Source: CAJQQK01 sp963696075 (GTDB taxonomy: Bacteria; Pseudomonadota; Alphaproteobacteria; Rhizobiales; Hyphomicrobiaceae). Taken from it: a stretch of DNA of 64,000 bases. Location: NCBI GenBank assembly GCA_963696075.1, contig CAVOJD010000002.1, forward strand, positions 1 through 64,000. The letters run 5' to 3'. How positions within the stretch are numbered: the first letter of the stretch is position 1; each line of letters opens with the position of its first letter. This document shows, piece by piece, positions 45,184 to 53,333 of this stretch. The notes beneath the pieces were generated by a model. The model was not told the origin of the DNA, searched no databases, and saw only the letters and a program-made list of their open reading frames with translations. Position numbers and translations under genes: made by a program.

Positions 45184-45886
45184 ATGGCCCTGAACCGCCT
45201 GACACACTTTCCCCCTCTGCCCCCATTCGCGGTCGATCCGTCTGCTGCTCGCCGAGCTGCGCCTGCCCCACGACGAAATCATCGAGGCCCCCTGGAACTG
45301 GCGCCGCGAGTTTCTCGCCCTGAACCCGGCCGGCACCCTCCCCGTGCTCGAACTCCAGAACCACATGGTGCTCTGCGGCACCTACCCGATCACCGAGTAT
45401 CTCGCTGAGGAAGCCGATGGGCTCGCCCCCGACATCGACCGCCCGCCGCTGTTTCCCGGTGATAGTGAATCGCGCGCCGAGATCCGCCGCCTCGTCGACT
45501 GGTTCCACCTCAAGTGCCATCAGGAAGTCACCCGTGACCTGCTCTACGAGAAGCACCACGCCCGCGCCGCCGGCATCACCGGCCACACGCCGAACTCAGA
45601 CGTGCTGATCGCATCCAACCGCAATCTCAAACAGCACCTGCGCTACATCGGGTTCCTGACCGATTACCGCCGCTGGCTTGCCGGCGATCTCATGAGCTTT
45701 GCTGATCTCGCCGCCGCCGGCCACATCTCCTGCCTCGACTATCTGGGCGCGATCGACTGGGACCAGCACCCCTCGGCCCGCGAATGGTACATGCGCCTGA
45801 AGTCACGCCGCGCCTTCACGCGGCTCCTCGATGACCGCGTCCCCGGCCTCAGCCCCCCACCGCACTACGACGACCCCGATTTTTGA
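45184..45886 (+). CDS. Glutathione S-transferase family protein, apparent frameshift
   Basis: Starting at the ATG at 45184 the protein reads MALNRLTHFP, then shifts frame. Removing one C from the five-C run at 45211-45215 restores LCPHSRSIRLLLAELRLPHD and an open frame to 45886, giving about 233 residues. The restored N-terminus is a glutathione-binding thioredoxin fold, with NPAGTLPVLE and the cis-Pro region; the C-terminal helical domain follows with SFADLAAAGHISCLDYLG. Without the correction only the 180-residue part from a GTG at 45344 remains. A sequencing error or a recent mutation are both possible. GSTs conjugate glutathione to electrophiles or act in aromatic breakdown. Confidence 0.75.
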
Positions 45887-46276
45887 GCCGAATGCCGCCG
45901 CTGCACGCCTATTGCGCCGCCGCGACCTCTCGCGTTCGAGCTTGAAGCATGACCGCCGCATCGGCCCTGGACATCTGCGTTTGAGCCCTTGTCAGGGGGC
46001 GATTGCGACCGCAGACTGTCCGTGCTCGGCGTGTCGCGACGAGCATTGTATTGGTTAAGAACCGGCGAGGTCGGTCTTGAGGTACGCGCCTTGGGAAGAG
46101 AACGGACCAGCGCCAGATGGTGCGACCGACGGCGTTTCAGGCGCGGCCGGTTCGCAAGGCCAGCGGGAGCGCAGTGCGCAGGCGCGGTTTCATGAACTCT
46201 TCGGCATGGTCTCGATCGTGGCCATGCATGCGCCGTACGATCAACAAATCCCGTTTGGCGAGCCAGGCAAACGATC
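45887..46276. other. Decayed intergenic region with gene remnants
   Basis: This 390-base stretch starts the AT-richer island. It carries the left copy of the island's direct repeat (45908-45948), which looks like the 3' end of a Baeyer-Villiger monooxygenase gene. Near 46235-46275 the plus strand encodes QQIPFGE, matching a segment of the acyltransferase-like gene at 47044. No intact gene is present. Confidence 0.5.
45908..45948. repeat. Left direct repeat flanking the decayed island
   Basis: 41 bases matching 48755-48793 apart from a few changes and a 2-base indel; the last 20 bases, CTCGCGTTCGAGCTTGAAGC, are identical. The right copy is the 3' end of the Baeyer-Villiger gene at 48756-50420. 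Confidence 0.6.
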
Positions 46277-47047
46277 ATGAGTTCAGTCGGTCACCGTCGA
46301 AAAATCAAGGGCTTGCTGATCACGCTGAGTATAGTGATTGCAATTCCGCTCCTACTATACGGCTACTATCAGTATCACGTCTGGTCGCGGACGTACCGAT
46401 TCCGCGTCACGGTCACCGTTGCAACGCCAGACGGCGACAAGATTGGTTCGAGCGTTTTTTCTCGATACTGGGGTCGACGGCGGAAGATCTCCTACCCGGT
46501 ATCGAATTGGGGCGACAAAGTCTGGGGCGTCGCACCAATCGTCGACCTCGGGAATTACGGAACGCTGGTGCCAGTGCTTGAGGTTATGTCGGGAAATTTC
46601 CGTCAGGGAGACTTTTCGAATGCCGGTGCGTCTTATATCGGCGTCGCCAATCTCCCGCCGTCCAAATACGCCGAGAACGGGATTAATATTGATTTCAGTG
46701 ACATTGAATCGATGGGCAAGCTTTCTATCCCCCTTAATCGTGCGCCTCAATTGGTTTTTGTCGCTCCTTGGGCTGTTCGGCGCGAACAAGCCCAACTCAT
46801 TCTGCCCAACGAGTTCGAGAAGAACATTGGGCATGGAATCCGAATAAAATCCATCACGTTGGAGCGTACTCGAGACACGCTTATCGAACGCATCCCCGAC
46901 GCACCCGAATGGCTATGGAGTTTGCGCAAGCAATATGCGCCAGGACAGAAACGACATTATAGATCTTCTGCGCAGCTTCACTTCGATATAAGTCAAGTCG
47001 AATCAGAATTCCCTCCCCGCTTTCACGATTGGAGCCCGTCGCAATGA
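46277..47047 (+). CDS. Hypothetical membrane-anchored protein
   Basis: A 256-residue protein with an N-terminal membrane anchor (about 12-28, LLITLSIVIAIPLLLYGYY) and an otherwise soluble domain. It is less GC-rich than its neighbours. Its part after the anchor, TYRFRVTVTVATPDGDKIGSSVF, resembles the same part of the decayed lipoprotein at 47679 (NYKYRLTLEVEADGKVHTGSSVV), so the two are paralogues. It overlaps the acyltransferase-like gene by four bases (ATGA). I recognise no characterised family. It is probably exposed in the periplasm. Confidence 0.65.
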   Translation: MSSVGHRRKIKGLLITLSIVIAIPLLLYGYYQYHVWSRTYRFRVTVTVATPDGDKIGSSVFSRYWGRRRKISYPVSNWGDKVWGVAPIVDLGNYGTLVPVLEVMSGNFRQGDFSNAGASYIGVANLPPSKYAENGINIDFSDIESMGKLSIPLNRAPQLVFVAPWAVRREQAQLILPNEFEKNIGHGIRIKSITLERTRDTLIERIPDAPEWLWSLRKQYAPGQKRHYRSSAQLHFDISQVESEFPPRFHDWSPSQ

Positions 47048-47682
47048 CCAATCAACTCATGCGCGCAATCCTGGCGTTGGATGCCTACAACCGTGGCTAC
47101 GATGCCGGCACCAAGGTGTTGGCGAACCTGTCGCAGGTTATCACGGGGCCGACGCTGCATATTCATCCGGTTGTGCGACGGTTGGTCGATGTCGGGGCTT
47201 TGGAGGAGATCGGCGCTGGTTTCGCACCTCACTACCAACAAATCCCATTTGGCGAAATCGGCCGCCTGCTCGGCGAACCGCTCAAGCGGAACCGTGTCGC
47301 GCTGGCGTTCGAGGCGGATGCTGAACAGACGGGCCGGCAGACGCTTGCCGGCATTGCGATTTGGGCGAGCGTTTCCGAGGCCGTGGATGCGAAGATCCGC
47401 GGGCAGATCGCGGATGGCGTCTTTCCGGTTCGATTGGCGCCTGACGAGTGGGCGAGCGGCGAGATCAATTGGCTGCTGGATGTGATTGCGCCGTCGCGAA
47501 ATGCCGGCACCAAGGTGTTGGCGAACCTGTCGCAGGTGATCGGAGGGCCGACGCTGCATGTTCATCCGGTTGTGGGCCGGTTGGTCGATGTCAGGGCTTT
47601 GGAGGAGATCGGCGCCGTGTTGGGACACGGGAAATCGACGAGCAACGACCGTAACATCGCCGACACGGAGCGAAGGCGATGA
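47044..47682 (+). CDS. RTX toxin-activating lysine-acyltransferase-like protein with internal duplication
   Basis: A 212-residue protein. Residues from about 76 to 155 resemble HlyC-type toxin-activating acyltransferases: GEIGRLLGEPLKRNRVALAF, LAGIAIWASVSEAVDAKI, then RLAPDEWASGEINWLLDVIA. The segment NAGTKVLANLSQVI to VDVRALEEIG then appears twice, once before the HlyC-like core and once after it. The first 20 residues (MTNQLMRAILALDAYNRGYD) belong to a different family, also seen at 48348. The gene therefore looks chimeric. HlyC proteins attach fatty acyl groups to lysines of RTX toxins; no toxin gene is in the window. Whether this copy is functional is doubtful. Confidence 0.6.
   Translation: MTNQLMRAILALDAYNRGYDAGTKVLANLSQVITGPTLHIHPVVRRLVDVGALEEIGAGFAPHYQQIPFGEIGRLLGEPLKRNRVALAFEADAEQTGRQTLAGIAIWASVSEAVDAKIRGQIADGVFPVRLAPDEWASGEINWLLDVIAPSRNAGTKVLANLSQVIGGPTLHVHPVVGRLVDVRALEEIGAVLGHGKSTSNDRNIADTERRR
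47102..47216. repeat. 115-bp direct repeat, first copy
   Basis: Nearly identical to 47501-47615 at a constant 399-base offset, with about eight mismatches by eye. It encodes the AGTKVLANLSQVI region before the HlyC-like core. Confidence 0.8.
47501..47615. repeat. 115-bp direct repeat, second copy
   Basis: Partner of 47102-47216. In related HlyC-like proteins this segment belongs at the C-terminus, so this copy is probably the original and the upstream copy the acquired one. Confidence 0.8.
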
Positions 47683-48361
47683 CAATTGCGAACCTGGCTC
47701 GATCTAGGATAGTCCGCCTGGCAGCACTCCTGACCGCCGCTTTAGCGTTGGTCGGCTGTGACACTTACCCCGTGAACTATAAGTATCGACTGACCTTGGA
47801 AGTCGAGGCCGATGGAAAGGTCCATACTGGCTCGAGTGTCGTTCACGTATGGGTTCGAGAGAATGCGGAAGTTCTGGGGCGGTATGGGTGGCGTCCACCT
47901 CGGGGCACTGGGCGAGGCGACGGTCGTGGATCTTGGCAAGGGCCGGTTCCTGATCGCGCTTACTGACCGAGCGCGAATACAAGACAAACATCTGGATGCC
48001 GGACAATCGCAAACCGCCGGCAAGTCGCGACCTCGATCCATGGGAACTGCCTCTCCTGGTCACCTTCACAGATGCGAGTGATCCGAAGACGGTAAGAGAA
48101 GTTGACCCAACGAATTTGGCGTCGACACTCGGCCCCGGCGTCCAAGCTGCGGCGTGCCCACGTCGAGGTCGCAGAGGAACGGCCAAACGGTTCCATCCTC
48201 AAGCATTTACCTTGGCTAACGACGATCGGCGATGCTGGATGTTAGATGGTCGCAGGTATTCGACGAGAGATGCCGAAAACCGCTTCGCCAATACGTTGGT
48301 CGAAGTTACAATTTCATTTCGCCAGCACCCTGAAGGGACACGCTCCAATGGCTATCAGTGA
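47679..48361 (+). pseudogene. Multiply frameshifted lipoprotein gene
   Basis: The frame starts with a lipoprotein signal (AALLTAALALVGC, lipobox Cys) and CDTYPVNYKYRLTLEVEADG, then breaks. The coding signal jumps to a second frame around 47860 (GALGEATVVDLGKGRFLIAL) and to a third around 47960 (EREYKTNIWMPDNRKPPASR, then LPLLVTFTDASDPKTVREVD). Near 48141 it shifts again (KLRRAHVEVAEERPNGSILK) and finally back for MLDGRRYSTRDAENRF. At least four shifts make this a true pseudogene. It is a paralogue of the protein at 46277-47047 and starts in an ATGA overlap with the acyltransferase-like gene. Confidence 0.75.
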
Positions 48362-48554
48362 CGGACTCTTTCTCGCGATCCTATCAATGGATGCTTGTAA
48401 CTGAGGTTATGCGCCGGGCATAAAAGTACAAGGCCAACCGCTTGGTGTGGGCGGGCAAATTGGAAACCCAACCATAATAAATGAGAACCGCTCGGCCCCT
48501 GCTGAGCAAGCGATCGAATTCTACAAGCGCCAACGCCGCCGTAGGTTGGGTTAG
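48348..48554 (+). pseudogene. Truncated, nonsense-mutated gene of the DAYNRGY type
   Basis: The frame reads MAISDGLFLAILSMDACN and then meets a TGA at 48402-48404, where the related N-terminus at 47044 has DAYNRGY. A single CGA-to-TGA change explains the stop. Beyond it the frame continues GYAPGIKVQGQPLGVGGQIG and through SAPAEQAIEFYKRQ to 48554, ending inside the repeat element that starts at 48541. The gene is thus both nonsense-mutated and cut by the repeat. Confidence 0.65.
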
Positions 48555-48697
48555 CACGGCCACTCAAACCAAAAATTTACGCGAACCATTCGCCGTGCGT
48601 AACCCAACGTTACCGCCACTTACCCCGCTGTTGGGTTCCGCGTGTCGCAACGCTATGCCACGATATCCACCGCGGTGATCCCGCGAACCCAACCTAC
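48541..48697. repeat. 157-bp palindromic repeat element with 12-bp inverted ends
   Basis: Perfect inverted ends GTAGGTTGGGTT (48541-48552) and AACCCAACCTAC (48686-48697) bound the element. Internally AACCCAAC (48601-48608) and GTTGGGTT (48630-48637) let it fold into two hairpins, 48541-48608 and 48630-48697. It has no coding capacity. The form is that of a REP or MITE-like element; copies elsewhere in the genome would be expected. Confidence 0.65.
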
Positions 48698-48754
48698 AGT
48701 TTCTATCGGTACCCGGAAGCGAGCGCCACACCGAGGCGCCCGCGCGCTCACCGG

Positions 48755-48793
48755 CCTATTTCGCCGCCGCCGTCTCGCGTTCGAGCTTGAAGC
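48755..48793. repeat. Right direct repeat flanking the decayed island
   Basis: The 39-base partner of 45908-45948. It contains the stop codon and last codons (FKLERETAAAK) of the Baeyer-Villiger monooxygenase gene on the minus strand. Confidence 0.6.
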
Positions 48794-50420
48794 CCTCGTA
48801 ACCGGCCTCCGTCACCGCGTCGCACTTTTCGCGATACGTCACCATGCCGCCGGCATACGGCATGAAGACACGCGGCTTGCCCGGCACATTCGCGCCGAGA
48901 TACCAGGAATGGCCGACCTGCGGCAGCAAGGTCTTGTTGGCCGCCTCGTTGACGTGTGAAACCCATCCCTCGACCGCCTCTTCCGTCGGCTCGATCCGGG
49001 CAATCCCGTTTGCGCGCATGTAGTCAATGCAGTCGCTGATCCACTCGACATGCTGCTCGATCGGCACCGGCATGTTGCACAGCACCGACGGACTGCCAGG
49101 CCCGGTGATCGTGAACAGATTGGGAAAGCCTGCGACCCCAAGGCCGAGGTAATTGCGCGGCCCTGCAGCCCACGCGTCCTGGAGTTTCACCCCGTCCCGC
49201 CCCGTGATGTTGAGCGACAGCAGCGCCCCCGTCATCGCATCGAAGCCCGTCGCAAACACGATCACGTCGAGTTCGTATTCCGCCCCGGATTGAAGGCGGA
49301 TACCGGTCGGCGTGATCTCCACGATCGGGTCAGCGCGCACATCGACAAGATCGACGTTGTCGCGGTTGTAGGTCTCAAAATAGTCGGTATCGATCGGCGG
49401 GCGCTTGGCCGCATAGGGGTGGTCGATATTGGCGAGCTTCTCCGCCGTCTCCGGATCCTTCACGATCTCACGGATCTTGTTGCACAGAAATTCCTTCGCC
49501 GTGTCGTTGGCCTTTTTGTCCGCCAGCAGGTCCCCGAACGCGGCGCGAAACTGCAGCCCGCCCTTCTCCCATGCCGCCTCGTAAATCTCCTGACGCTCCG
49601 CCTCCGAAACGTCGAATACACTGCGCTCCGCGATCCGGAACGGATGCCCGTTCGGCGTCGATTGAACCGTCTTGCGGATCTCATCGAAGTTTTCGCGAAC
49701 GTAGGCCTTGAACTCATCCGTCAGCGGCGCGTTGCGCGCCGGCACCGAGTAGTTCGCCGTGCGCTGGAACACCGTCAGATGATCGGCCTCGGCCGCAATC
49801 ACCGGCACCGCCTGGATACCCGTCGACCCCGTCCCGATCTGCCCGACGCGCTTGCCCGTGAAATCGACGCCCTCATGCGGCCACTGGCCGGTGTGATACC
49901 ATGCGCCCTTGAAGCTCTCGAGCCCGGGGATCTTCGGCACGTTCGCCGTCGAAAGACAGCCCACGCCCGTGATCAGGTAGGTCGCCGACAATCGCTCGCC
50001 ATCGGCCGTCTCGACGCGCCACAGATTGGCCGCCGCGTCATAGGTCGCGGACTTGACCTCGGTCTTGAACCGGATGTCGCGCTTAAGGTCGAACTTGTCG
50101 GCGACGAAATTGAGGTAGCGGCGGATCTCCGCATGCCCCGGATAGCGCTCAGACCATTCCCATTCGCGCGCCAGTTCATCCGAGAACGCATAGCAGTAGG
50201 AGTGGCTTTCCGAATCGCACCGCGCCCCCGGATACCGGTTCCAGAACCACGTCCCCCCAACGCCCTCGCCGCGCTCCACAACAACCGCCTTAAGGCCCAG
50301 CCGGTCGCGCAGCGCATGGAGTTGATAGAGCCCGGAGAACCCGGCCCCAACGATGATGGCGTCGAAGTCCCCTTTGCCGCTGCGAGCCTGATGCGGGCGT
50401 TGTTCGGTAACGCTGGCCAT
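48756..50420 (-). CDS. Baeyer-Villiger-type flavin monooxygenase (second copy)
   Basis: A 554-residue enzyme paralogous to that at 9868-11529. The FAD motif is IIVGAGFSGLYQ at about 22-33, the Baeyer-Villiger fingerprint FKGAWYHTGQWP, and the NADPH motif GTGSTGIQ just after. ATGFDAMTG and GPGSPSVLCNMP follow as in related enzymes. It is divergent from an alpha/beta hydrolase gene, a natural partner that could cleave the ester or lactone product. Its 3' end forms the right direct repeat of the neighbouring island. Confidence 0.9.
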   Translation of the reverse strand: MASVTEQRPHQARSGKGDFDAIIVGAGFSGLYQLHALRDRLGLKAVVVERGEGVGGTWFWNRYPGARCDSESHSYCYAFSDELAREWEWSERYPGHAEIRRYLNFVADKFDLKRDIRFKTEVKSATYDAAANLWRVETADGERLSATYLITGVGCLSTANVPKIPGLESFKGAWYHTGQWPHEGVDFTGKRVGQIGTGSTGIQAVPVIAAEADHLTVFQRTANYSVPARNAPLTDEFKAYVRENFDEIRKTVQSTPNGHPFRIAERSVFDVSEAERQEIYEAAWEKGGLQFRAAFGDLLADKKANDTAKEFLCNKIREIVKDPETAEKLANIDHPYAAKRPPIDTDYFETYNRDNVDLVDVRADPIVEITPTGIRLQSGAEYELDVIVFATGFDAMTGALLSLNITGRDGVKLQDAWAAGPRNYLGLGVAGFPNLFTITGPGSPSVLCNMPVPIEQHVEWISDCIDYMRANGIARIEPTEEAVEGWVSHVNEAANKTLLPQVGHSWYLGANVPGKPRVFMPYAGGMVTYREKCDAVTEAGYEGFKLERETAAAK

Positions 50421-50614
50421 GGTCGATCTCCTTCGCTTCCAACCCGCGCTGAGCGGGCCATGCGATCCAAATATATCTAGGGCTCAGCCATACCCAACGC
50501 TATGATCGCGGGCAATATTGGCAGGCCAGGAATCATATAGCGCATGCGCCCGCGTCACAGCCCGACGCCGCGCACCAGCCCCTGCGAGCCCGCGGTTAAG
50601 ACGGAGAAATAGCG

Positions 50615-51463
50615 ATGACGCAGAACTTTGAATCGCGCTCAATCTACGTAAATGCCGCCGGTTTCGAGGTCCACGCCACCGCCTGGGGCGCCGCCGATCA
50701 GCCAGGCCTCATCATGTGGCACGGGCTCGCCCGCTCGGGCCGCGATTTCGACTGGATCGCGAAGGCGCTCGCCGACCGTTTCTACGTCGTCGCCCCCGAC
50801 ACCATTGGCCGCGGTCTCTCAGCATGGTCGCCTGCCCCGGAACAGGACTACTGCTTTGCAACCTACATGAAGATCGCCGAAGCCCTTGCCGACAGCCTTG
50901 GCTTTGAAACGCTCTCCTGGCTCGGCACCTCGATGGGCGGCACCCTTGCCATGCGCCTCGCCGCCGGCTCGATGAACGGGCGCATCGATCGCCTCATCAT
51001 CAACGACATCGGCCCAACCCTTCCAGCGCCCGCCATCGACCGCATCAAATCCTACGTCGGCGCCCCGCCCGAGTTCGACACCCTGACCGCGCTCGAAGCC
51101 TATTTCCGCGAGATCTACGTCCCCTTCGGCGCCCACACCGACACCCAATGGCGCCACATGGCGGAGACCTCCTACCGCCGCCTGCCGAGCGGCAAGGTAA
51201 CAACCCACTACGATCCAGCGATTGTCCGTCAGTTCTTCGACCACCCCCACGACTACGAGATTTGGGACCAGTGGGAGGCAATCGACGCGCCCACGCTACT
51301 GCTGCACGGCACAACCTCAGACCTCCTCCTTCCCGACATCATCGAAGAGATGCAACGGCGCAAACCCACCCTCGAAGTCGCCGACATCCCTGGCTGCGGC
51401 CACGCGCCGGCCCTCAATACGCCTGACCAGATTGAGATCGCCCGCCGCTTTCTGGTGCCGTGA
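50615..51463 (+). CDS. Alpha/beta hydrolase
   Basis: A 282-residue alpha/beta-fold hydrolase. The nucleophile elbow is GTSMGG with Ser106, an oxyanion-hole-type HGLARSGRDFDW sits near 36-47, and the catalytic His is His263 in GCGHAPAL; an Asp in HGTTSDLLL fits the third member. No signal peptide is present. It is divergent from the Baeyer-Villiger gene with about 190 bases between starts. It may hydrolyse that enzyme's ester or lactone product. The substrate is not proven, as this fold covers esterases, lactonases and C-C hydrolases. Confidence 0.88.
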   Translation: MTQNFESRSIYVNAAGFEVHATAWGAADQPGLIMWHGLARSGRDFDWIAKALADRFYVVAPDTIGRGLSAWSPAPEQDYCFATYMKIAEALADSLGFETLSWLGTSMGGTLAMRLAAGSMNGRIDRLIINDIGPTLPAPAIDRIKSYVGAPPEFDTLTALEAYFREIYVPFGAHTDTQWRHMAETSYRRLPSGKVTTHYDPAIVRQFFDHPHDYEIWDQWEAIDAPTLLLHGTTSDLLLPDIIEEMQRRKPTLEVADIPGCGHAPALNTPDQIEIARRFLVP

Positions 51464-51944
51464 ATTTTCAAACAAACGACACCAGCGCACCACCGCAATG
51501 CGTCCGGATGCTCCATCACCTAAATTTTGTCATCCTCGGGCTTGTCCCACTGCTGTCCGGTTCAGCTTTCCGCGAAACGGCGCAACAGCCTGATTGGGCC
51601 TCTCGATTTCATGATCGATGGTGGTCGAGACGCGAAATCCCGACCGGCGTCGGCTCGTTTGTTTTTCCATTTCATTAGCCACCCCCACGCCGTCATGGCC
51701 GCGCAGGCGGCCATCCACGGGCATCTCCAATCACGCGGCTGCTCGGGTCACTCAGTCGTTGCCGCGGAACATGAGCTCCACAGCCAGCGCCTCGTTTGCC
51801 GAGGCGCGCGTGGATGGCCGCCTGCGCGGCCATGACGGGATGGGGAGGGGAAGCGCGGTCTACGCCTAAAGCCATGGAGTTAAACCGGACAGCAGTGGGA
51901 CAAGCCCGAGGATGACACAGTCAGGCCGAACAATACCCCCGCCG
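51464..51944. other. Non-coding region between convergent genes
   Basis: This 481-base gap between the hydrolase and an LLM gene is almost filled by the nested inverted-repeat element at 51528-51917. I see no coding sequence. Confidence 0.6.
51528..51917. repeat. 390-bp nested inverted-repeat element
   Basis: The outer arms, 51528-51562 and 51883-51917, are perfect 35-base inverted repeats; the left starts TGTCATCCTCGGGCTTGTCC. Inner arms, 51691-51719 and 51809-51837, are a second perfect 29-base inverted pair; the left starts CGTCATGGCCGCGCAGGCGG. I see no transposase. The structure looks like one small palindromic element inserted inside another, and would form long hairpins in RNA, ending transcription from both sides. 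Confidence 0.8.
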
Positions 51945-52787
51945 CTAAGCGTACGTCCCCGCCACCTTCGCAATCTCATCAAGCACCGGCAGCGTCTTGT
52001 CCGCGCTCTCCGGCGGCAGCGAAATCACGACCCGGTCGATGCCGGCATCCGCGCTCTTTGCAATTGAATCGCCCTCGAGCGACACCCCGAAGCTCGTGAG
52101 CGGCAGGTCTTCACGTTTGCGCCCCTCGGCCTCCGCCATCTTGTAGAACTCGCCAATCACTGCCGGCAGATCCATGCGCCCGCCAAGAGGAATCCACCCG
52201 TCGCCGTAACGGATTGCACGCCTGGCTGCATGCGGGAACCCGCCGCCAACGATGATCGGCGGATGCGGTTTCTGCACCGGCTTCGGCCACGTCATCATCT
52301 TCGACAGGTTGACCATCTCACCCGAATATTCCGGCTCCTTCTCGGTCCAGATCGCCTTCATCGCCTCGATGCGCTCTCGCATCAGCTTGAACCGGCTTTT
52401 GAATTCGGTGCCGTGGTTCGCCATTTCTTCCGCGTTCCACCCGCCCCCGACGCCAAACAGGAAGCGTCCGTTCGAGATCTGGTCGAGGCTCGCCACTTCC
52501 TTTGCAACCTGGATCGGATCGCGCTGGATCACGAGGCAGACGCCCGTGCCGATCTTGATCTTCTCCGTCACGGCCGCGACCGCTGAGAGCACCACGAACG
52601 GATCCATCACGTCATAGTACTGTTTGGGAAGCTCACCACCGCCGGGCCAAGGCGACACCCTCGGCAGCGGAATGTGACTGTGCTCCGGCGCCCAGAGCGA
52701 TTCGAGCCCGCGCTCCTCAACCGCCCGGCCCAGCGCCACAGGCGAGATCGAATAATCCGTCATGAACATCGCAACGCCGAATTTCAT
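51945..52787 (-). CDS. LLM-class F420-dependent oxidoreductase
   Basis: A 280-residue luciferase-like oxidoreductase of the short form found in F420 users. It starts MKFGVAMFMTDYSISPVALG and has GLESLWAPEHSHIP, then the substrate and cofactor-loop region ISNGRFLFGVGGGWNAEEMA. The GVGxGW motif and size match probable F420-dependent LLM proteins, and the gene is the last of the minus-strand F420 operon, 33 bases after gluconokinase. The substrate is unknown. Confidence 0.85.
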   Translation of the reverse strand: MKFGVAMFMTDYSISPVALGRAVEERGLESLWAPEHSHIPLPRVSPWPGGGELPKQYYDVMDPFVVLSAVAAVTEKIKIGTGVCLVIQRDPIQVAKEVASLDQISNGRFLFGVGGGWNAEEMANHGTEFKSRFKLMRERIEAMKAIWTEKEPEYSGEMVNLSKMMTWPKPVQKPHPPIIVGGGFPHAARRAIRYGDGWIPLGGRMDLPAVIGEFYKMAEAEGRKREDLPLTSFGVSLEGDSIAKSADAGIDRVVISLPPESADKTLPVLDEIAKVAGTYA

Positions 52788-52820
52788 CGCATTTTCCTTG
52801 TCCCATGCGGTGATGGAAAT

Positions 52821-53333
52821 TCATCCCGCCTTTGAGTTCTTGCCCTTCAGTCCCCGCACCACCGCCGCGGTAATCGACTGCGCTCTCTGAGCGACATCGA
52901 ACGTCATCACGTCCTCATCCTCCAACGGCGCCTCAAGCGTTGCGATCTGGCTGTCGAGGAGACCCGGCGGCATGTAATGGTTGCGCCGCGCCTTCATCCG
53001 CCGCGCAATGACATCCTTCTCACCCGCCAGATGCACGAACCGGACATCCCCGCCCGCCGTCTTCAAACGCTCGCGATACGCCCGCTTGAGCGCCGAACAC
53101 GCAATCACCACCGATCCGCCCGCCGCTTCGATCTCGCCCGCCGCCTCGCAGATGCGCGCCAGCCATGGCCACCGGTCATCATCCGTCAGCGGCGTCCCCG
53201 CCGCCATCTTCTGGCGGTTGGCCTCGGTGTGCAGATCATCGCCTTCGATGAACGTCCAATCCATGCGCCGGGCAACGTCGCGGCCAACCCGCGTCTTGCC
53301 CGCCCCGGAAACGCCCATGACGATGACGATCAT
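52821..53333 (-). CDS. gntK: Gluconokinase
   Basis: A 170-residue P-loop kinase of the GntK family. Walker A is MGVSGAGKT, followed by FIEGDDLHTEANRQKMAAGTPL, the gluconate-kinase signature, with DDDRWPWL and later HYMPPGLLDSQ. It phosphorylates gluconate to 6-phosphogluconate, the substrate of the gnd product encoded just upstream. The ATG at 53333 overlaps the gnd stop by four bases (ATGA), showing translational coupling. Confidence 0.93.
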   Translation of the reverse strand: MIVIVMGVSGAGKTRVGRDVARRMDWTFIEGDDLHTEANRQKMAAGTPLTDDDRWPWLARICEAAGEIEAAGGSVVIACSALKRAYRERLKTAGGDVRFVHLAGEKDVIARRMKARRNHYMPPGLLDSQIATLEAPLEDEDVMTFDVAQRAQSITAAVVRGLKGKNSKAG

